Shown: in pieces, positions 1-9,054 of the stretch
Position numbering within the stretch: the first letter of the stretch is position 1
Layout of the letters: the number at the start of each line of letters is the position of its first letter
Source: Paractinoplanes tereljensis
Lineage (GTDB): Bacteria > Actinomycetota > Actinomycetes > Mycobacteriales > Micromonosporaceae
Direction of reading: 5' to 3'
Length of the DNA: 64,000 bases
Assembly (NCBI RefSeq): GCF_016862435.1
Contig: NZ_BOMY01000025.1
Coordinates: 62,001-126,000, forward strand
Position numbers and translations under genes: made by a program
The notes under the pieces: generated by a model
The model's input: only the letters and a program-made list of their open reading frames with translations
What the model was told of the DNA's origin: nothing
Databases searched by the model: none

Positions 1-75
1 GCCTGTGACCCGCGGCTGAACACCCAGCAGAGCCTGGAACTGGCCTTCCTGGTGGCGGAGATGCTCCGTGGCTGA
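1..75 (+). CDS. aroG: Class II DAHP synthase, C-terminal end (partial)
   Basis: This is the last 24 codons of a gene entering from the left edge, ending at TGA 73-75. The visible peptide contains [15 protein letters not shown] followed by a LVAEML-type ending, which matches my memory of the C-terminus of mycobacterial-type class II 3-deoxy-D-arabino-heptulosonate 7-phosphate synthase. That enzyme condenses phosphoenolpyruvate and erythrose 4-phosphate in the first step of the shikimate pathway. Its stop overlaps the GTG of the next gene by 8 nt, so the two are probably translationally coupled. The family call rests on a short peptide. Confidence 0.75.
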   Translation, partial: ACDPRLNTQQSLELAFLVAEMLRG

Positions 76-1138
76 CCTGCGATCCACAGCGCCTACTTTC
101 GACCTTCGGTCCGACACCGTCACCCGCCCGTCGGTCGCCATGCGGCGAGCGATGGCTGAGGCGATCGTCGGCGACGACGTCTTCGGCGACGACCCCACGG
201 TCAACGCCCTCGAGGCCCGGGTGGCCGCGATGTTCGGGCACGAGGCGGCGCTGTTCGCGCCGTCCGGCACGATGGCCAACCAGATCGCCCTCCAGCTCGT
301 GGTCCCGCCCGGCGGCGAACTGCTGGCCGGCGGCGACGCGCACGTCCTGGTGTACGAGATGGGCGCGGCCGCCGTGGTCGGCGGCATCTCGTCGCGTACG
401 TGGGGTTCGGTCGGCGCCGACCTCGACCCCGCCCAGATCGGCGCGATGGTCCGCAAGCCGGGCGGTTACACGGTGGCGACCCGGGCGATCGCCGTCGAGC
501 AGACCCACAACCTGGGCGGCGGGGGAGTGGTGCCGCTGCCCACTCTGCAGGCCCTGCGGGCCACGGTCGACAAACACAGGGCCGACCAGCACGAGATCGC
601 CCTGCACTGCGACGGCGCCCGGATCTGGCACGCGCACGTCGCCGACGGGGTGCCGCTGGACACCTACGGCCGCCTGTTCGACACCATCTCGGTGTGCCTG
701 TCCAAGGGCCTCGGCGCCCCGGTCGGCTCGCTGGTGATCGGCAGCGCCGAACGCATCGACCGGGCCCGGATCATCCGCAAGCGGATGGGCGGCGGCATGC
801 GCCAGGCAGGCATTCTCGCGGCGGCGGCGGACTACGCGCTGACCCACAACATCACCCGGCTCGCCGAGGACCACGAGCGCGCCCAGCGGGTGGCGGTGGC
901 CCTGGCAAAGTACGGGGTGGTGGACCCGACCCAGGTGCGCACCAACCTGGTCCTGGTCGACCTGAGCGGCACCCGGCTGGACGCGGCGTCGTTCGTCGCC
1001 CGAGCCGCCGCCCAGGACGTACACATCGCCGCGATGCTGCCGCACCTGGCCCGCGTCGTGACCCACCTGGACGTCGACGACAACGCCCTCGACCAGGCGA
1101 TCACGGTACTGACGGGGATCCTCGCCCAGGAGGCGTGA
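68..1138 (+). CDS. ltaE: Low-specificity L-threonine aldolase
   Basis: A 356-residue PLP enzyme of the beta-eliminating lyase / threonine aldolase family (fold type I), expected to cleave L-threonine or L-allo-threonine to glycine and acetaldehyde in the cytoplasm. The N-terminus has the family hallmark [10 protein letters not shown] and then [22 protein letters not shown] lies near residue 75. The PLP lysine is expected in [14 protein letters not shown] near residue 217. The length is normal for the family. The GTG start at 68 lies inside the last codons of the upstream DAHP synthase gene (GTGGCTGA overlap), and no better start follows. The next gene begins 3 nt after this stop with an AGGAGG-type ribosome binding site inside the 3' end, so this looks like an operon. 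Confidence 0.9.
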   Translation: MADLRSTAPTFDLRSDTVTRPSVAMRRAMAEAIVGDDVFGDDPTVNALEARVAAMFGHEAALFAPSGTMANQIALQLVVPPGGELLAGGDAHVLVYEMGAAAVVGGISSRTWGSVGADLDPAQIGAMVRKPGGYTVATRAIAVEQTHNLGGGGVVPLPTLQALRATVDKHRADQHEIALHCDGARIWHAHVADGVPLDTYGRLFDTISVCLSKGLGAPVGSLVIGSAERIDRARIIRKRMGGGMRQAGILAAAADYALTHNITRLAEDHERAQRVAVALAKYGVVDPTQVRTNLVLVDLSGTRLDAASFVARAAAQDVHIAAMLPHLARVVTHLDVDDNALDQAITVLTGILAQEA

Positions 1139-1141
1139 CCA

Positions 1142-2128
1142 ATGTCCGACCCGATCGTGGTGGCGCACGCCGCCGACGGCCTGCTTCCGCACTTTCCCGA
1201 CGTGGTGCGGCTGCCCGAGGGCCGGCTGCTGGCCGCCTACCGGGAGGGCACCGGCCACATCAGCCACGAGGGCCGGATCGCCGTCGTGTCCTCCGCCGAC
1301 GACGGGCAGACCTGGAGCAGGCCGCGGGTCGTGGTCGACGGCGCACACGACGACCGCGACCCGAAACTGGCCGTCCTCTCCGACGGCACCGTCCTGCTGA
1401 GCTACTTCGTCCTGGAGTGGACCGGCGAGCGGACCCACGACAACCACGGCGTCCAGGTGCGGCGCAGCACCGACGGCGGCCGCACCTGGTCGCACGCGGT
1501 GCAGGTCGGCAGCCACTGGTGGGCGTCGCACGGAGCCGCCGTCGAACTGCCCGGCGGCGACCTGCTGCTGCCGGTCTACAACCGCCCGCCCGGCGAGAAG
1601 TGGCACCGGGCGGTGGTGGTCCGCAGCACCGACGGCGGCCACACCTGGCCGGCCAAGTCCGAGGTCTCGGTGGCGCACGGCAGCACGTTCCACTTCCAGG
1701 AGCCGACCCTGACCGTCCTGGACGGCCAGATCGTGGCCCTGATCCGCACCACGGTCGAGCACGCTTACCTCTCCCGCTCGACCGATCACGGCCACACCTG
1801 GACCGCACCCGTCCCGACCGACATGCCGGCCTCGTCGCACCACGCGCTGCGTCTGGCGAACGGCGAGGTTCTGGTCACCTACGGCGACCTGTCCAAGCGC
1901 TTCGCCGAACACCGTGACACGGTGGGCCGCCTGGTCCGGCGGCCGCTGGCGACCTGGGACGGCTACCCCGACATCCAGCTGTACGACTCGGGCCACCCCG
2001 ACCAGGCCAACCCGTCCAGCGTGGAGCTGTCCCCGGGCCAGTTCCTGACCCTGGGCTTCGACATCCCGGCCCGCACGGTAGTCGCCTTCCGCACATCGGC
2101 CGAGGACTATCCGGGATTAGTTTCATAG
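1142..2128 (+). CDS. BNR/Asp-box sialidase-like protein
   Basis: A 328-residue predicted six-bladed beta-propeller of the sialidase / BNR-repeat superfamily. Asp-box motifs (S-x-D-x-G-x-T-W) recur: SADDGQTWS near residue 57, STDGGRTWS near 110, STDGGHTWP near 160 and STDHGHTWT near 215. An early FPDVVRLPEGRLLAAYREG matches the arginine-bearing first blade of exo-sialidases. There is no signal peptide, so the protein should be cytoplasmic unless exported otherwise. True sialidase activity is not certain, because many family members act on other glycosides or are uncharacterised. The ATG at 1142 has AGGAGG about 8 nt upstream. It precedes a secreted GH3 glycosidase, which suggests use of plant or host glycans. 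Confidence 0.8.
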   Translation: MSDPIVVAHAADGLLPHFPDVVRLPEGRLLAAYREGTGHISHEGRIAVVSSADDGQTWSRPRVVVDGAHDDRDPKLAVLSDGTVLLSYFVLEWTGERTHDNHGVQVRRSTDGGRTWSHAVQVGSHWWASHGAAVELPGGDLLLPVYNRPPGEKWHRAVVVRSTDGGHTWPAKSEVSVAHGSTFHFQEPTLTVLDGQIVALIRTTVEHAYLSRSTDHGHTWTAPVPTDMPASSHHALRLANGEVLVTYGDLSKRFAEHRDTVGRLVRRPLATWDGYPDIQLYDSGHPDQANPSSVELSPGQFLTLGFDIPARTVVAFRTSAEDYPGLVS

Positions 2129-2129
2129 G

Positions 2130-2159
2130 TTGACTTAATTGCGTTCAGTTGCCTAGCCT
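2130..2159 (+). promoter_or_regulatory. Probable housekeeping promoter of the GH3 gene
   Basis: TTGACT at 2130-2135 and TAGCCT at 2154-2159 are separated by 18 nt and lie in an unusually AT-rich stretch (about 2114-2150) for this genome. A start site near 2166 would leave a leader of about 22 nt before the ATG at 2188. The AT-rich TTAGTTT...TTGACTTAATT segment could also be a sugar-regulator operator. That part is inference. Confidence 0.45.
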
Positions 2160-2187
2160 CCTCGCGAAGACATCGAGGGAGGACGAT

Positions 2188-5100
2188 ATGGCGCGCCATC
2201 GAACCAGGGCTGCCGCGGTGATCGCCGGGCTGCTCGCCGCCGGGCTCACCCCGGTCACGCCGGCCCGGGCGGCCGCACCGCCCACCCCGGCCTATCTCGA
2301 CCCCCGCTACTCCTTCGCCGAGCGGGCCGCCGACCTGGTGTCCCGGCTGACGCTCCCGGAGAAGGTGGCCCAGCTGCACACCAACAGTGCGCCGGCCGTT
2401 CCGCGCCTGGGCATCCAGCAGTACACGTACTGGAACGAGGGCCAGCACGGGATCAACCGGCTCGGCGGCAACGCCCGGCACGGCAGCGTCGGCGGTGGTG
2501 TGCACGCCACCAGCTTCCCGACCAACCTGGCTACCTCGATGTCCTGGGACCCGGAGCTGATCTACCAGGAGACCACGGCCATCTCCGACGAGGCCCGCGG
2601 CCTGCTCGACCGGTCATTGTGGGGGACCGGGCAGAACAACATCGGGCCCGACCCGGCGGCGTACGGCAACCTGACGTACTGGGCGCCGACCGTCAACATG
2701 GCCCGCGACCCCCGCTGGGGCCGCAACGACGAGGGCTTCGGCGAGGACCCGGTGCTGACCGCGACCCTGGCCGGCGCGTACGTCAACGGTTACCAGGGGC
2801 AGACCCGGTCCGGCGAGCGCCTGACGCCGTACCTGAAGACCGCGGCCACCGCCAAGCACTTCGCGCTGAACAACGTCGAGGCCACCCGGCAGTCCGGCAG
2901 CTCGGACACCACCGACGCGAACATCCGCAACTACTACACCCCGCAGTTCCGCAGCCTCATCCAGGACGCCCACGTGTCCGGCCTGATGACCGCGTACAAC
3001 CGGGTCAACGGCACCCCGGCGCCGGCCGACACCTACCTGGCCAACCTGCTGGCCGAGCGCACCTGGGGATTCGGCGGTTACACCACCTCCGACTGCGGGG
3101 CGATCACCGACATCTGGGCGAGCAACCGGCACAACTGGGCGCCGCCGGGCTGGACCACCAGCACCGCCGGCGGCACGACGACCTGGACCGAGACCGCGAC
3201 CGGCCGGCAGCTCTCCGGCGCGGCCGGCGGGCAGGCCTGGGCGCTGCGGGCCGGCACCCAGCTGAACTGCAAGGGCGACGAGTACACCCTGGCGAACGTC
3301 CGGGAAGCCATCGTCGCGGGCGTGCTCAGCGAGGGCGTACTCGACGACGCCCTGGTCCGGGTCTTCACCACCCGGATGGCCACCGGCGAGTTCGACCCGC
3401 CCGCCGAGGTCGGTTGGACAAAGATCCAGAAAGACCAGATCGAGAGTACGGATCACCAGCGTCTCGCCGAGCAGGTGGCGGCCAGCTCCCTGGTCCTGCT
3501 GAAGAACGACGGCGCCCTGCTGCCGGCCGACCCGGCGAGCCTCGACCACGTCGTGGTGGTCGGCGACCTGGCCGGCAAGGTCACCCTCGGCGGTTACTCC
3601 GGCGACCCGACCGTGCAGGTCAACGCCGTGCAGGGGATCAGAAACGCGCTGCCGGGGGCCACCGTCACCTTCGACCCCTGTGCCACCTCGACCACCGCCA
3701 CCACCCCGGCCGCCTGCGCCGCGCAGACCCTGACCGAGCTGCCCGCCGCCGACCTGGTCGTGGTCGTGGCCGGCACCGACCTCAACGTGGCGACCGAGGG
3801 CCGCGACCGGGCCACCCTGGCGCTGCCCGGCAACTACCGGTCGCTGATCGACCAGGTCGGCGCGGCCGGCAACCCGCGAACCGTGCTGGCCCTGCAGGCG
3901 AGCGGACCACTGGCCATCGAGGACGTACAGCCGAAGTTCCCGGCCGTTGTCTTCGGCGCCTACAACGGGCAGAGCCAGGGCACCGCGCTGGCCGACGTCC
4001 TGTTCGGCAAGCAGAACCCCAGCGGGCACCTGAGCTTCACCTGGTACCGGGACGACGCCCAGCTTCCCGGCATCGAGAACTACGGGCTCACCCCGGCCCA
4101 GACCGGCGGCCTCGGCCGCACCTACCAGTACTTCACCGGCACCCCCAGCTACCCGTTCGGCTACGGCCTGAGCTACACCACCTTCGGGTACGGGCCGGTC
4201 CGCACCGACCGCGCCGCCACCACCCCCGACGGGCGGATCACCGTCCGGTTCGACGTCACGAACACCGGAACCGTCCCCGGCGCCACCGTCGCCCAGCTGT
4301 ACGCCACCACTCCCGCCGTCCCCGGCGTCGACCTGCCCGCCAAGCGGCTGGCCGGCTTCCGGAAGACCCGGGTCCTGCAGCCCGGCGAACACGAGACGGT
4401 AGCCATTCCGGTCCAGGCCGCCGACCTGGCCTTCTACGACGAGAAGCAACGTAGGCAGGTGGTCTACAACGGCCGTTACCGGTTCCAGGTGGGTGCCGAC
4501 GCGGCGCACGTCGCCGGCGCCGTCGACGTCCGCATCCACGGCCGGATCACCCCGCGGATCACCTCGGTGACCGTCCAACCCGACCGGGTGCGACTCAGCC
4601 CCGGTGACACGCTCGACCTGCGCGGCCGGAACCCGTGGATCGCCGACGACACGGCCCGGTCCGACGCCACTCCGTCCGGCGAGCACGTCCGGGCCGACCG
4701 GGTGATCGAGGCCGTGCACAACGACGAGTCGTTCGTGAACCTGGACCGGGCCCGGGTGACCTACCGCAGTGGCAACCCGCGGGTCGCCACGATCAGCCCG
4801 TCCGGCCGGGTCACCGCGGTCGCGGCCGGCGTGACCACCATCGCGGTGACCGTCGGCGGCGTCACCGGAACCACGCCGATCGTGGTCGAGCAGCCCTTCA
4901 CCCTCGACGTCCCGTCCCTGACCACGGCCGGGAGCAGCATCACCGCCACCGCCACCCTGCCCAATCCCGGCCGGGTCCCGCTGACCGGCGTGACGCTCGG
5001 CGTAGACGCCCCCGGCGGCTGGTCGGTGACCCCCGACGGCCCCACCACCTTCGCGTCGGTCGCCCCCGGCGCGACGGTGCGGGCTTCGTGGACCCTCACC

Positions 5101-5793
5101 CCACCGACCCAACCCGGGGCGTACGACGTGACCGCGCACGCCACGTTCCGCAGCACCAGCGGCCTGGCGACCGCGTCAGCCGCCCGTACCGTGGCCCTGC
5201 CGTTCCCGTCCCTGGCCGCGGCGTACGGCAACGCCGGGGTCAGCGACGACACCCAGCCGGCCACCGGCAACCTCGACGGCGGCGGCTACTCCTACTCCGC
5301 GCAGGCCCTGGCCGCGGCGACCCCGGCCATCACACCCGGGGCGGTCTTCCGCCACGACGGCCTCGACTTCATCTGGCCGGCCGCCGAGCCCGGCGCCGCC
5401 GGCAACGTGGTGGCCGGCGGCCAGACCATCGACCTGACCAGCGCCGGCTCGGGCACTGGTCCGGGCGCCCGGCTCGGCCTGGTCGGCACCGGGGTCAGTG
5501 GCACCGCCTCGGGCCCGGCGACCATCACCTACACCGACGGCACCACCCAGACGTCCACCCTGGCGTTCGCCGACTGGTACGCCAACGCGCCGGCCGCCGG
5601 TGGTGCCATCGTCACGTCGGTCGCCTACCACAACATGGCGAGCGGCCGGCGCGACCGCAAGGTCAGCCTCTACTTCACGTCAATCCCGCTCGACCCGGCC
5701 AAGACCGTCCGTTACCTCACCCTGCCCGACATCAGCCAGGGCGTGACCGCCTCCCAGACCAGCATGCACATCTTCACCGTCGCCATCGGCTGA
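2188..5793 (+). CDS. Secreted multidomain GH3 beta-glycosidase
   Basis: A 1201-residue glycoside hydrolase family 3 enzyme (beta-xylosidase / beta-glucosidase type). The ATG at 2188 is preferred over an upstream in-frame TTG because GGAGG sits 5 nt upstream and a clear Sec signal follows (residues 1-28, ending PARA). The GH3 N-domain spans about 40-390, with KHF at 223-225 and the nucleophile Asp302 in TTSDCGAITDIW. The GH3 C-domain is about 420-680 and a fibronectin-like GH3 tail about 690-785. Appended are a bacterial Ig-like (Big_2) module about 790-905, a NEW3-like beta-sandwich about 905-985 and a C-terminal beta-rich module about 1010-1201. Inserted Thr/Gly-rich sequence follows the nucleophile. 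Substrate cannot be fixed from sequence. Its 3' end overlaps the convergent efflux gene by 114 bp. Confidence 0.9.
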   Translation: MARHRTRAAAVIAGLLAAGLTPVTPARAAAPPTPAYLDPRYSFAERAADLVSRLTLPEKVAQLHTNSAPAVPRLGIQQYTYWNEGQHGINRLGGNARHGSVGGGVHATSFPTNLATSMSWDPELIYQETTAISDEARGLLDRSLWGTGQNNIGPDPAAYGNLTYWAPTVNMARDPRWGRNDEGFGEDPVLTATLAGAYVNGYQGQTRSGERLTPYLKTAATAKHFALNNVEATRQSGSSDTTDANIRNYYTPQFRSLIQDAHVSGLMTAYNRVNGTPAPADTYLANLLAERTWGFGGYTTSDCGAITDIWASNRHNWAPPGWTTSTAGGTTTWTETATGRQLSGAAGGQAWALRAGTQLNCKGDEYTLANVREAIVAGVLSEGVLDDALVRVFTTRMATGEFDPPAEVGWTKIQKDQIESTDHQRLAEQVAASSLVLLKNDGALLPADPASLDHVVVVGDLAGKVTLGGYSGDPTVQVNAVQGIRNALPGATVTFDPCATSTTATTPAACAAQTLTELPAADLVVVVAGTDLNVATEGRDRATLALPGNYRSLIDQVGAAGNPRTVLALQASGPLAIEDVQPKFPAVVFGAYNGQSQGTALADVLFGKQNPSGHLSFTWYRDDAQLPGIENYGLTPAQTGGLGRTYQYFTGTPSYPFGYGLSYTTFGYGPVRTDRAATTPDGRITVRFDVTNTGTVPGATVAQLYATTPAVPGVDLPAKRLAGFRKTRVLQPGEHETVAIPVQAADLAFYDEKQRRQVVYNGRYRFQVGADAAHVAGAVDVRIHGRITPRITSVTVQPDRVRLSPGDTLDLRGRNPWIADDTARSDATPSGEHVRADRVIEAVHNDESFVNLDRARVTYRSGNPRVATISPSGRVTAVAAGVTTIAVTVGGVTGTTPIVVEQPFTLDVPSLTTAGSSITATATLPNPGRVPLTGVTLGVDAPGGWSVTPDGPTTFASVAPGATVRASWTLTPPTQPGAYDVTAHATFRSTSGLATASAARTVALPFPSLAAAYGNAGVSDDTQPATGNLDGGGYSYSAQALAAATPAITPGAVFRHDGLDFIWPAAEPGAAGNVVAGGQTIDLTSAGSGTGPGARLGLVGTGVSGTASGPATITYTDGTTQTSTLAFADWYANAPAAGGAIVTSVAYHNMASGRRDRKVSLYFTSIPLDPAKTVRYLTLPDISQGVTASQTSMHIFTVAIG

Positions 5794-7167
5794 GCAGCGC
5801 TGTTCTCCCGCCGGCGGGCGGCGCAGCAGCAGGGCCGTGATCAGGAGGGCGGCCACGACGAAGCCGGCCGCCACCAGGAAGGCCCGGACGTAACCGTCGT
5901 GCAGGGCGGCCACCTCGGTGGAACCCGCGGTGCGGTTGGCGGCGACCACGGCCAGGATCGACAGGCCGAGGGCGCCGCCCGCCTGCTGGGCGGTGTTGGT
6001 GAAGCCGGAGACCGTGCCGGTGTCGGCCGGGGCCGCCCCGGCCATGGCCAGCATGATGATGGCCGGCACGGTGACGCCCACGCCCAGACCCATCACGATC
6101 AGCGGCGGCAGCATGTCGGCCACATAGGACACCTCCACCGGCATCCGGGCCAGGAGCAGCAGCCCGACCAGGAACAGCGACAGCCCGGCCAGCAGCACCG
6201 GCCGCGGCCCGAAGCGGGCGGTGACCCGAGGCGCCACGAACAGCGAGACGATGCCGATCACCAGCGGGGTCGGCAGGAACGCCAGCCCGGTGCCGAGCGC
6301 GTCGTAGCCCATCACCCGCTGCACGAACAGGGCGTTCAGGAACTGGAACCCCATCCCGGTCGCGAAGATCAGCAGAACCGCGGCGTTCGCGATCAGGAGC
6401 CACCGGCGGGACAGCACGCGCAGGGCGATCAGCGGCCGCCGGGCGTACCGCTGCCGGAGCAGGAACGCGACGATCAGCACCGGGGCAAGCACCCCGGCGA
6501 GGGGCGAGCTCGCGATGATCGCGTACACCCCGGAAGAGAGACCCGCGGTGATCAGCGCGGCCCCCGGCAGGTCCAGGCCCGCGGCGAAGCCCGGGCCGGA
6601 CTCGCGGGGGAGCAGCCGCCGTCCGGCCAGGTAAACGGCGGCGCCGATCGGCACGTTCACCAGGAAGATGACCGGCCAGCCGACCGCGTCGGTGAGGACG
6701 CCACCGGCCACGAACCCGAGCGCCGCCCCACCGGCCTGGGTGAAGCTGTAGATCCCCATGGCTCGCGCCTGCGCCCCCGGCTCCGGGAACAGCCGCACGA
6801 TCATGCCGATCACCACGGCCGCCGCGAGGGCGCCGCCGGCCCCTTGGACGAACCGCCCGCTCACCAGCCACCCGGCCGTGGGTGCCAGCCCGCACAGCAG
6901 GCTGGCCACCGTGAACAGGGCCAGCCCGGCAAGGAAGACCCGCCAGGCGCCGAGCAGGTCGCCGAGGCGCCCGGCCAGCAGGAGCAGCCCGGCGAAGGCG
7001 ACCAGATAGGCGTTGACCACCCAGGACACCCCGGCCGGCGAGAACCCGAGCTCACGTTGAATGTCCGGAACAGCGACGGCGACGATCGTGCTGTCCAGCA
7101 CGATCATCAGCGACATGGCGCAGAGCACGGCGAGCGCGGCCGAGCGATGGTTCACGGAAGGGCTCAT
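5680..7167 (-). CDS. DHA2-family (EmrB/QacA) drug efflux MFS transporter
   Basis: A 495-residue 14-segment major facilitator. The first helix carries the DHA2 signature (MIVLDSTIVAVAVPDIQREL), and the loop after helix 2 reads AGRLGDLLG. It should export small hydrophobic or cationic compounds by proton antiport at the cytoplasmic membrane. The last ~40 residues form a polar tail without a membrane segment, and this tail is antisense to the end of the GH3 gene, so it may be a read-through extension. The gene follows marR on the same strand (63 nt gap). An 11-bp inverted repeat lies 14 nt upstream of the ATG, pointing to direct repression by that MarR protein. Confidence 0.88.
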   Translation of the reverse strand: MSPSVNHRSAALAVLCAMSLMIVLDSTIVAVAVPDIQRELGFSPAGVSWVVNAYLVAFAGLLLLAGRLGDLLGAWRVFLAGLALFTVASLLCGLAPTAGWLVSGRFVQGAGGALAAAVVIGMIVRLFPEPGAQARAMGIYSFTQAGGAALGFVAGGVLTDAVGWPVIFLVNVPIGAAVYLAGRRLLPRESGPGFAAGLDLPGAALITAGLSSGVYAIIASSPLAGVLAPVLIVAFLLRQRYARRPLIALRVLSRRWLLIANAAVLLIFATGMGFQFLNALFVQRVMGYDALGTGLAFLPTPLVIGIVSLFVAPRVTARFGPRPVLLAGLSLFLVGLLLLARMPVEVSYVADMLPPLIVMGLGVGVTVPAIIMLAMAGAAPADTGTVSGFTNTAQQAGGALGLSILAVVAANRTAGSTEVAALHDGYVRAFLVAAGFVVAALLITALLLRRPPAGEQRCSADGDGEDVHAGLGGGHALADVGQGEVTDGLGRVERD

Positions 7168-7180
7168 GACCCGACCGTAA

Positions 7181-7206
7181 CAGATAATCCGCTACCGGAC
7201 TATCTG
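7181..7206. promoter_or_regulatory. MarR-type operator upstream of the efflux gene
   Basis: Imperfect palindrome: CAGATAATCCG, CTAC spacer, CGGACTATCTG (one mismatch between arms). It lies 14 nt upstream of the transporter start and shares the pattern GAT-W-ATCCG-N4-CGGA-Y-K-ATC with the site at 7753-7776 upstream of marR. Confidence 0.65.
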
Positions 7207-7230
7207 CTAATCACCTACCCGCGCGCCTGC

Positions 7231-7734
7231 CTACCGCCCTCGCGCGCGCCGGATCGGCTGCGGCCCAGGGTCCTTGGGCGCCTCGACCAGCGCACCAAGC
7301 GCCGCCACGAACGCGGCCCGGTCGGCCGGTGACAGGGCGCCGAGCGCTTCGGAGTGCACCCGGTCGACGATCCGCTGCCCTTCCTCGGCGGCCGCGCGCC
7401 CCTTCTCGGTGACCACCACGATCCGGGCTCGCCGGTCGGTGGCCGACGGCCGTCGCTCGGCCAGGCCGAGCTGCTCGAGGTCGTCCACGGTGCTGACCAT
7501 CGTGGTCTTGTCCAGGTCGGCCAGCGCGGCCAGCTGAATCTGAGTGCGGTCTTCCTCAAGCGCGTGGATGAGCACGCACTGCATCCGCGGCGTCATGCCG
7601 ATGTCGGCGAGCGCGGCCCCCAGCCGGTTGGACAGCACATGCCCAGCCATGTTGAGCAGCCCGGTGATGTCCCGCTCGGTCCGTTCAGGCGCGCCGGTTC
7701 GTTCAGGTGATGCCGTGCGTTCAGGTGCTGCCAT
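7231..7734 (-). CDS. MarR-family transcriptional regulator
   Basis: A 167-residue winged-helix regulator. The core runs from about residue 25 (DITGLLNMAGHVLSNRL) through the recognition region QIQLAALADLDKTTMVSTVDDL and the wing RRPSATDRRARIVVVTEKG, the standard MarR arrangement. The first ~20 residues are a low-complexity repeat of a PERT unit, absent from most family members. A shorter start is possible, but no clearly better ribosome site was seen. It lies upstream of the efflux gene on the same strand, and both have copies of the same palindrome in front of them, so it probably represses itself and the transporter and is released by a small ligand. Confidence 0.88.
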   Translation of the reverse strand: MAAPERTASPERTGAPERTERDITGLLNMAGHVLSNRLGAALADIGMTPRMQCVLIHALEEDRTQIQLAALADLDKTTMVSTVDDLEQLGLAERRPSATDRRARIVVVTEKGRAAAEEGQRIVDRVHSEALGALSPADRAAFVAALGALVEAPKDPGPQPIRRARGR

Positions 7735-7752
7735 GTGGGCAATCTTATCCTT

Positions 7753-7776
7753 GGATTATCCGATAGCGGATGATCC
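7753..7776. promoter_or_regulatory. MarR-type operator upstream of marR
   Basis: GGATTATCCG, ATAG spacer, CGGATGATCC: 10-bp arms with one mismatch, 18 bp upstream of the marR start. It has the same half-site as 7181-7206. The pairing of one regulator with two near-identical palindromes is the main evidence. Confidence 0.65.
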
Positions 7777-7828
7777 GAACCTGGGACTACCGATGGCGAT
7801 GGAGGCACGGGGTCCGGTCGGCGGCCTG

Positions 7829-9037
7829 TCACCAGGCCTTGGTGGTTACGCCGTCCAGCTCGCGGATAGCGTTACGGTTCTCGGTAGCCAGGATTGTGAG
7901 CACTCGCTCGGCATCGTCAAGGCTGGCGTACTTGCCGACCGAGGCGGACTCGGTCACGAGCGGCGACTCGAGCCAAAGCCTTCCGTCCTCCCACCGCATC
8001 TGCACGATGCCGGCGTCGTGGACGGCAGCCAGCCAGGAGTTCGTCCGAGTGGGCAGCCGCCGCACGACGGCGAGTATCTCGGGCAGACTCATCGGCTGGC
8101 CGGCGACCTGTTGCGGACCAGTTGGCATGCACTGGTAGGTGACCTCGATGAGCCCCGTCTCGCTGGGTACCGCACCTTCGTCTTCCGCACCTTCGTCTTC
8201 CGCACCTTCGTCTTCCGAGTCGAGAAGCCGCAAACCCTCGAAGCGGCCCGCCTCCCGGCCGTCATCGCTGATCAGGCGGTGCCTCTCGCGCCGGATCGTC
8301 ACCGTCCGTTCGCCGTCGTCGACCCGCACGCTCGTATCGTCGGGCAACCAGGGCAGCTCGAGCGCGGCGAGCGCGCCCAGTGACATCGGCGGGAAGACCA
8401 TGTTCCGGTCCGGAGCGAACCGCACTTCCGCCGTACGACCGAGCTCAGCGCTCACCGGAAATGCCGCCATCCGGCCGTGCCGGCGTTTCGCCCACCGCAG
8501 CCGGACGTGAACGCGCTCGAGCGGGTCGCCGGTCCAGTCCACCTCCAGGCCCTCACCGCGCAGGGCGGCCACCACCTCGTCGCCGATCTGCGCCTCGCCG
8601 ATCTTCTTGTCGAAGGAGCCGTACGCCAGCCACAGGGTCCCGCCCTGAGCGGCCCGTTCGGCATCCTGCCCGTGATAAAAAACGTATCCGCGAGCCGGCT
8701 CCCCGGTGCCTGCCTCGTCGCCGATCTCGCTGTTCCCGCAGGACTGGCAGCACGCGAAATCCTCCCGGGCCACGATCCCCGCCAGATCGAGCGCGCGAAA
8801 CGCGTCCGTGAGCCGATCGCTGTCGGTCCGAGCAGGCCACCCCGCCTGGGCATCGAGGTGCGCGGCGAGCTCGCGCGGCACGATCTCCCAGGCCAGCGAG
8901 TACAGGTCGGCGACGTCGCCCTGACCGTGCAGGTACTCCGCCACACCGGACACGATCATCCCGCACGTCATAAGGCCGCGGGCCACCTCACCACGTGCGT
9001 ACTCGGTCGCGGACTGCCGAAGGTCATCGGGTTGCAC
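7829..9037 (-). CDS. Uncharacterised two-part protein, DUF6891-like
   Basis: About 402 residues from a GTG at 9037. The same frame stays open to 9328 through an octamer repeat, but that extension is repetitive (DAGTPGRW-like) and probably not translated. The N-terminal half has a helical start, then DFACCQSCGNSEIGDEAG near residue 100, then RGYVFYHGQDAERAAQGGTLWLAYGSF. This resembles actinobacterial DUF6891 proteins as I remember them. The cysteines could bind metal. After about residue 275 comes a short acidic linker made of three EDEGA units, then a C-terminal domain (IEVTYQCMPTGPQQVAG and WLAAVHDAGIVQMRWEDGRLWLES). Function is unknown. No clear ribosome site supports the GTG, so the start is uncertain. 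Confidence 0.6.
   Translation of the reverse strand: MQPDDLRQSATEYARGEVARGLMTCGMIVSGVAEYLHGQGDVADLYSLAWEIVPRELAAHLDAQAGWPARTDSDRLTDAFRALDLAGIVAREDFACCQSCGNSEIGDEAGTGEPARGYVFYHGQDAERAAQGGTLWLAYGSFDKKIGEAQIGDEVVAALRGEGLEVDWTGDPLERVHVRLRWAKRRHGRMAAFPVSAELGRTAEVRFAPDRNMVFPPMSLGALAALELPWLPDDTSVRVDDGERTVTIRRERHRLISDDGREAGRFEGLRLLDSEDEGAEDEGAEDEGAVPSETGLIEVTYQCMPTGPQQVAGQPMSLPEILAVVRRLPTRTNSWLAAVHDAGIVQMRWEDGRLWLESPLVTESASVGKYASLDDAERVLTILATENRNAIRELDGVTTKAW
8171..8215. repeat. 15-bp tandem repeat x3 inside coding sequence
   Basis: Three perfect copies of CGCACCTTCGTCTTC. They encode the acidic EDEGA linker of the DUF6891-like protein. The unit is a multiple of three, so copy changes keep the frame. 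Confidence 0.9.
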
Positions 9038-9054
9038 CGCGGCAAGATAGCAAC

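Noticed and set aside
2614-5139. 841-residue open frame on the minus strand
   Set aside because: It is antisense to the GH3 coding sequence, rich in Gly/Arg/Val with no domain, and arises from high GC3 of the real gene.
5899-7332. 477-residue plus-strand frame over the efflux gene
   Set aside because: It is antisense to a clear 14-helix transporter and made of Gly/Arg/Gln-rich low-complexity sequence.
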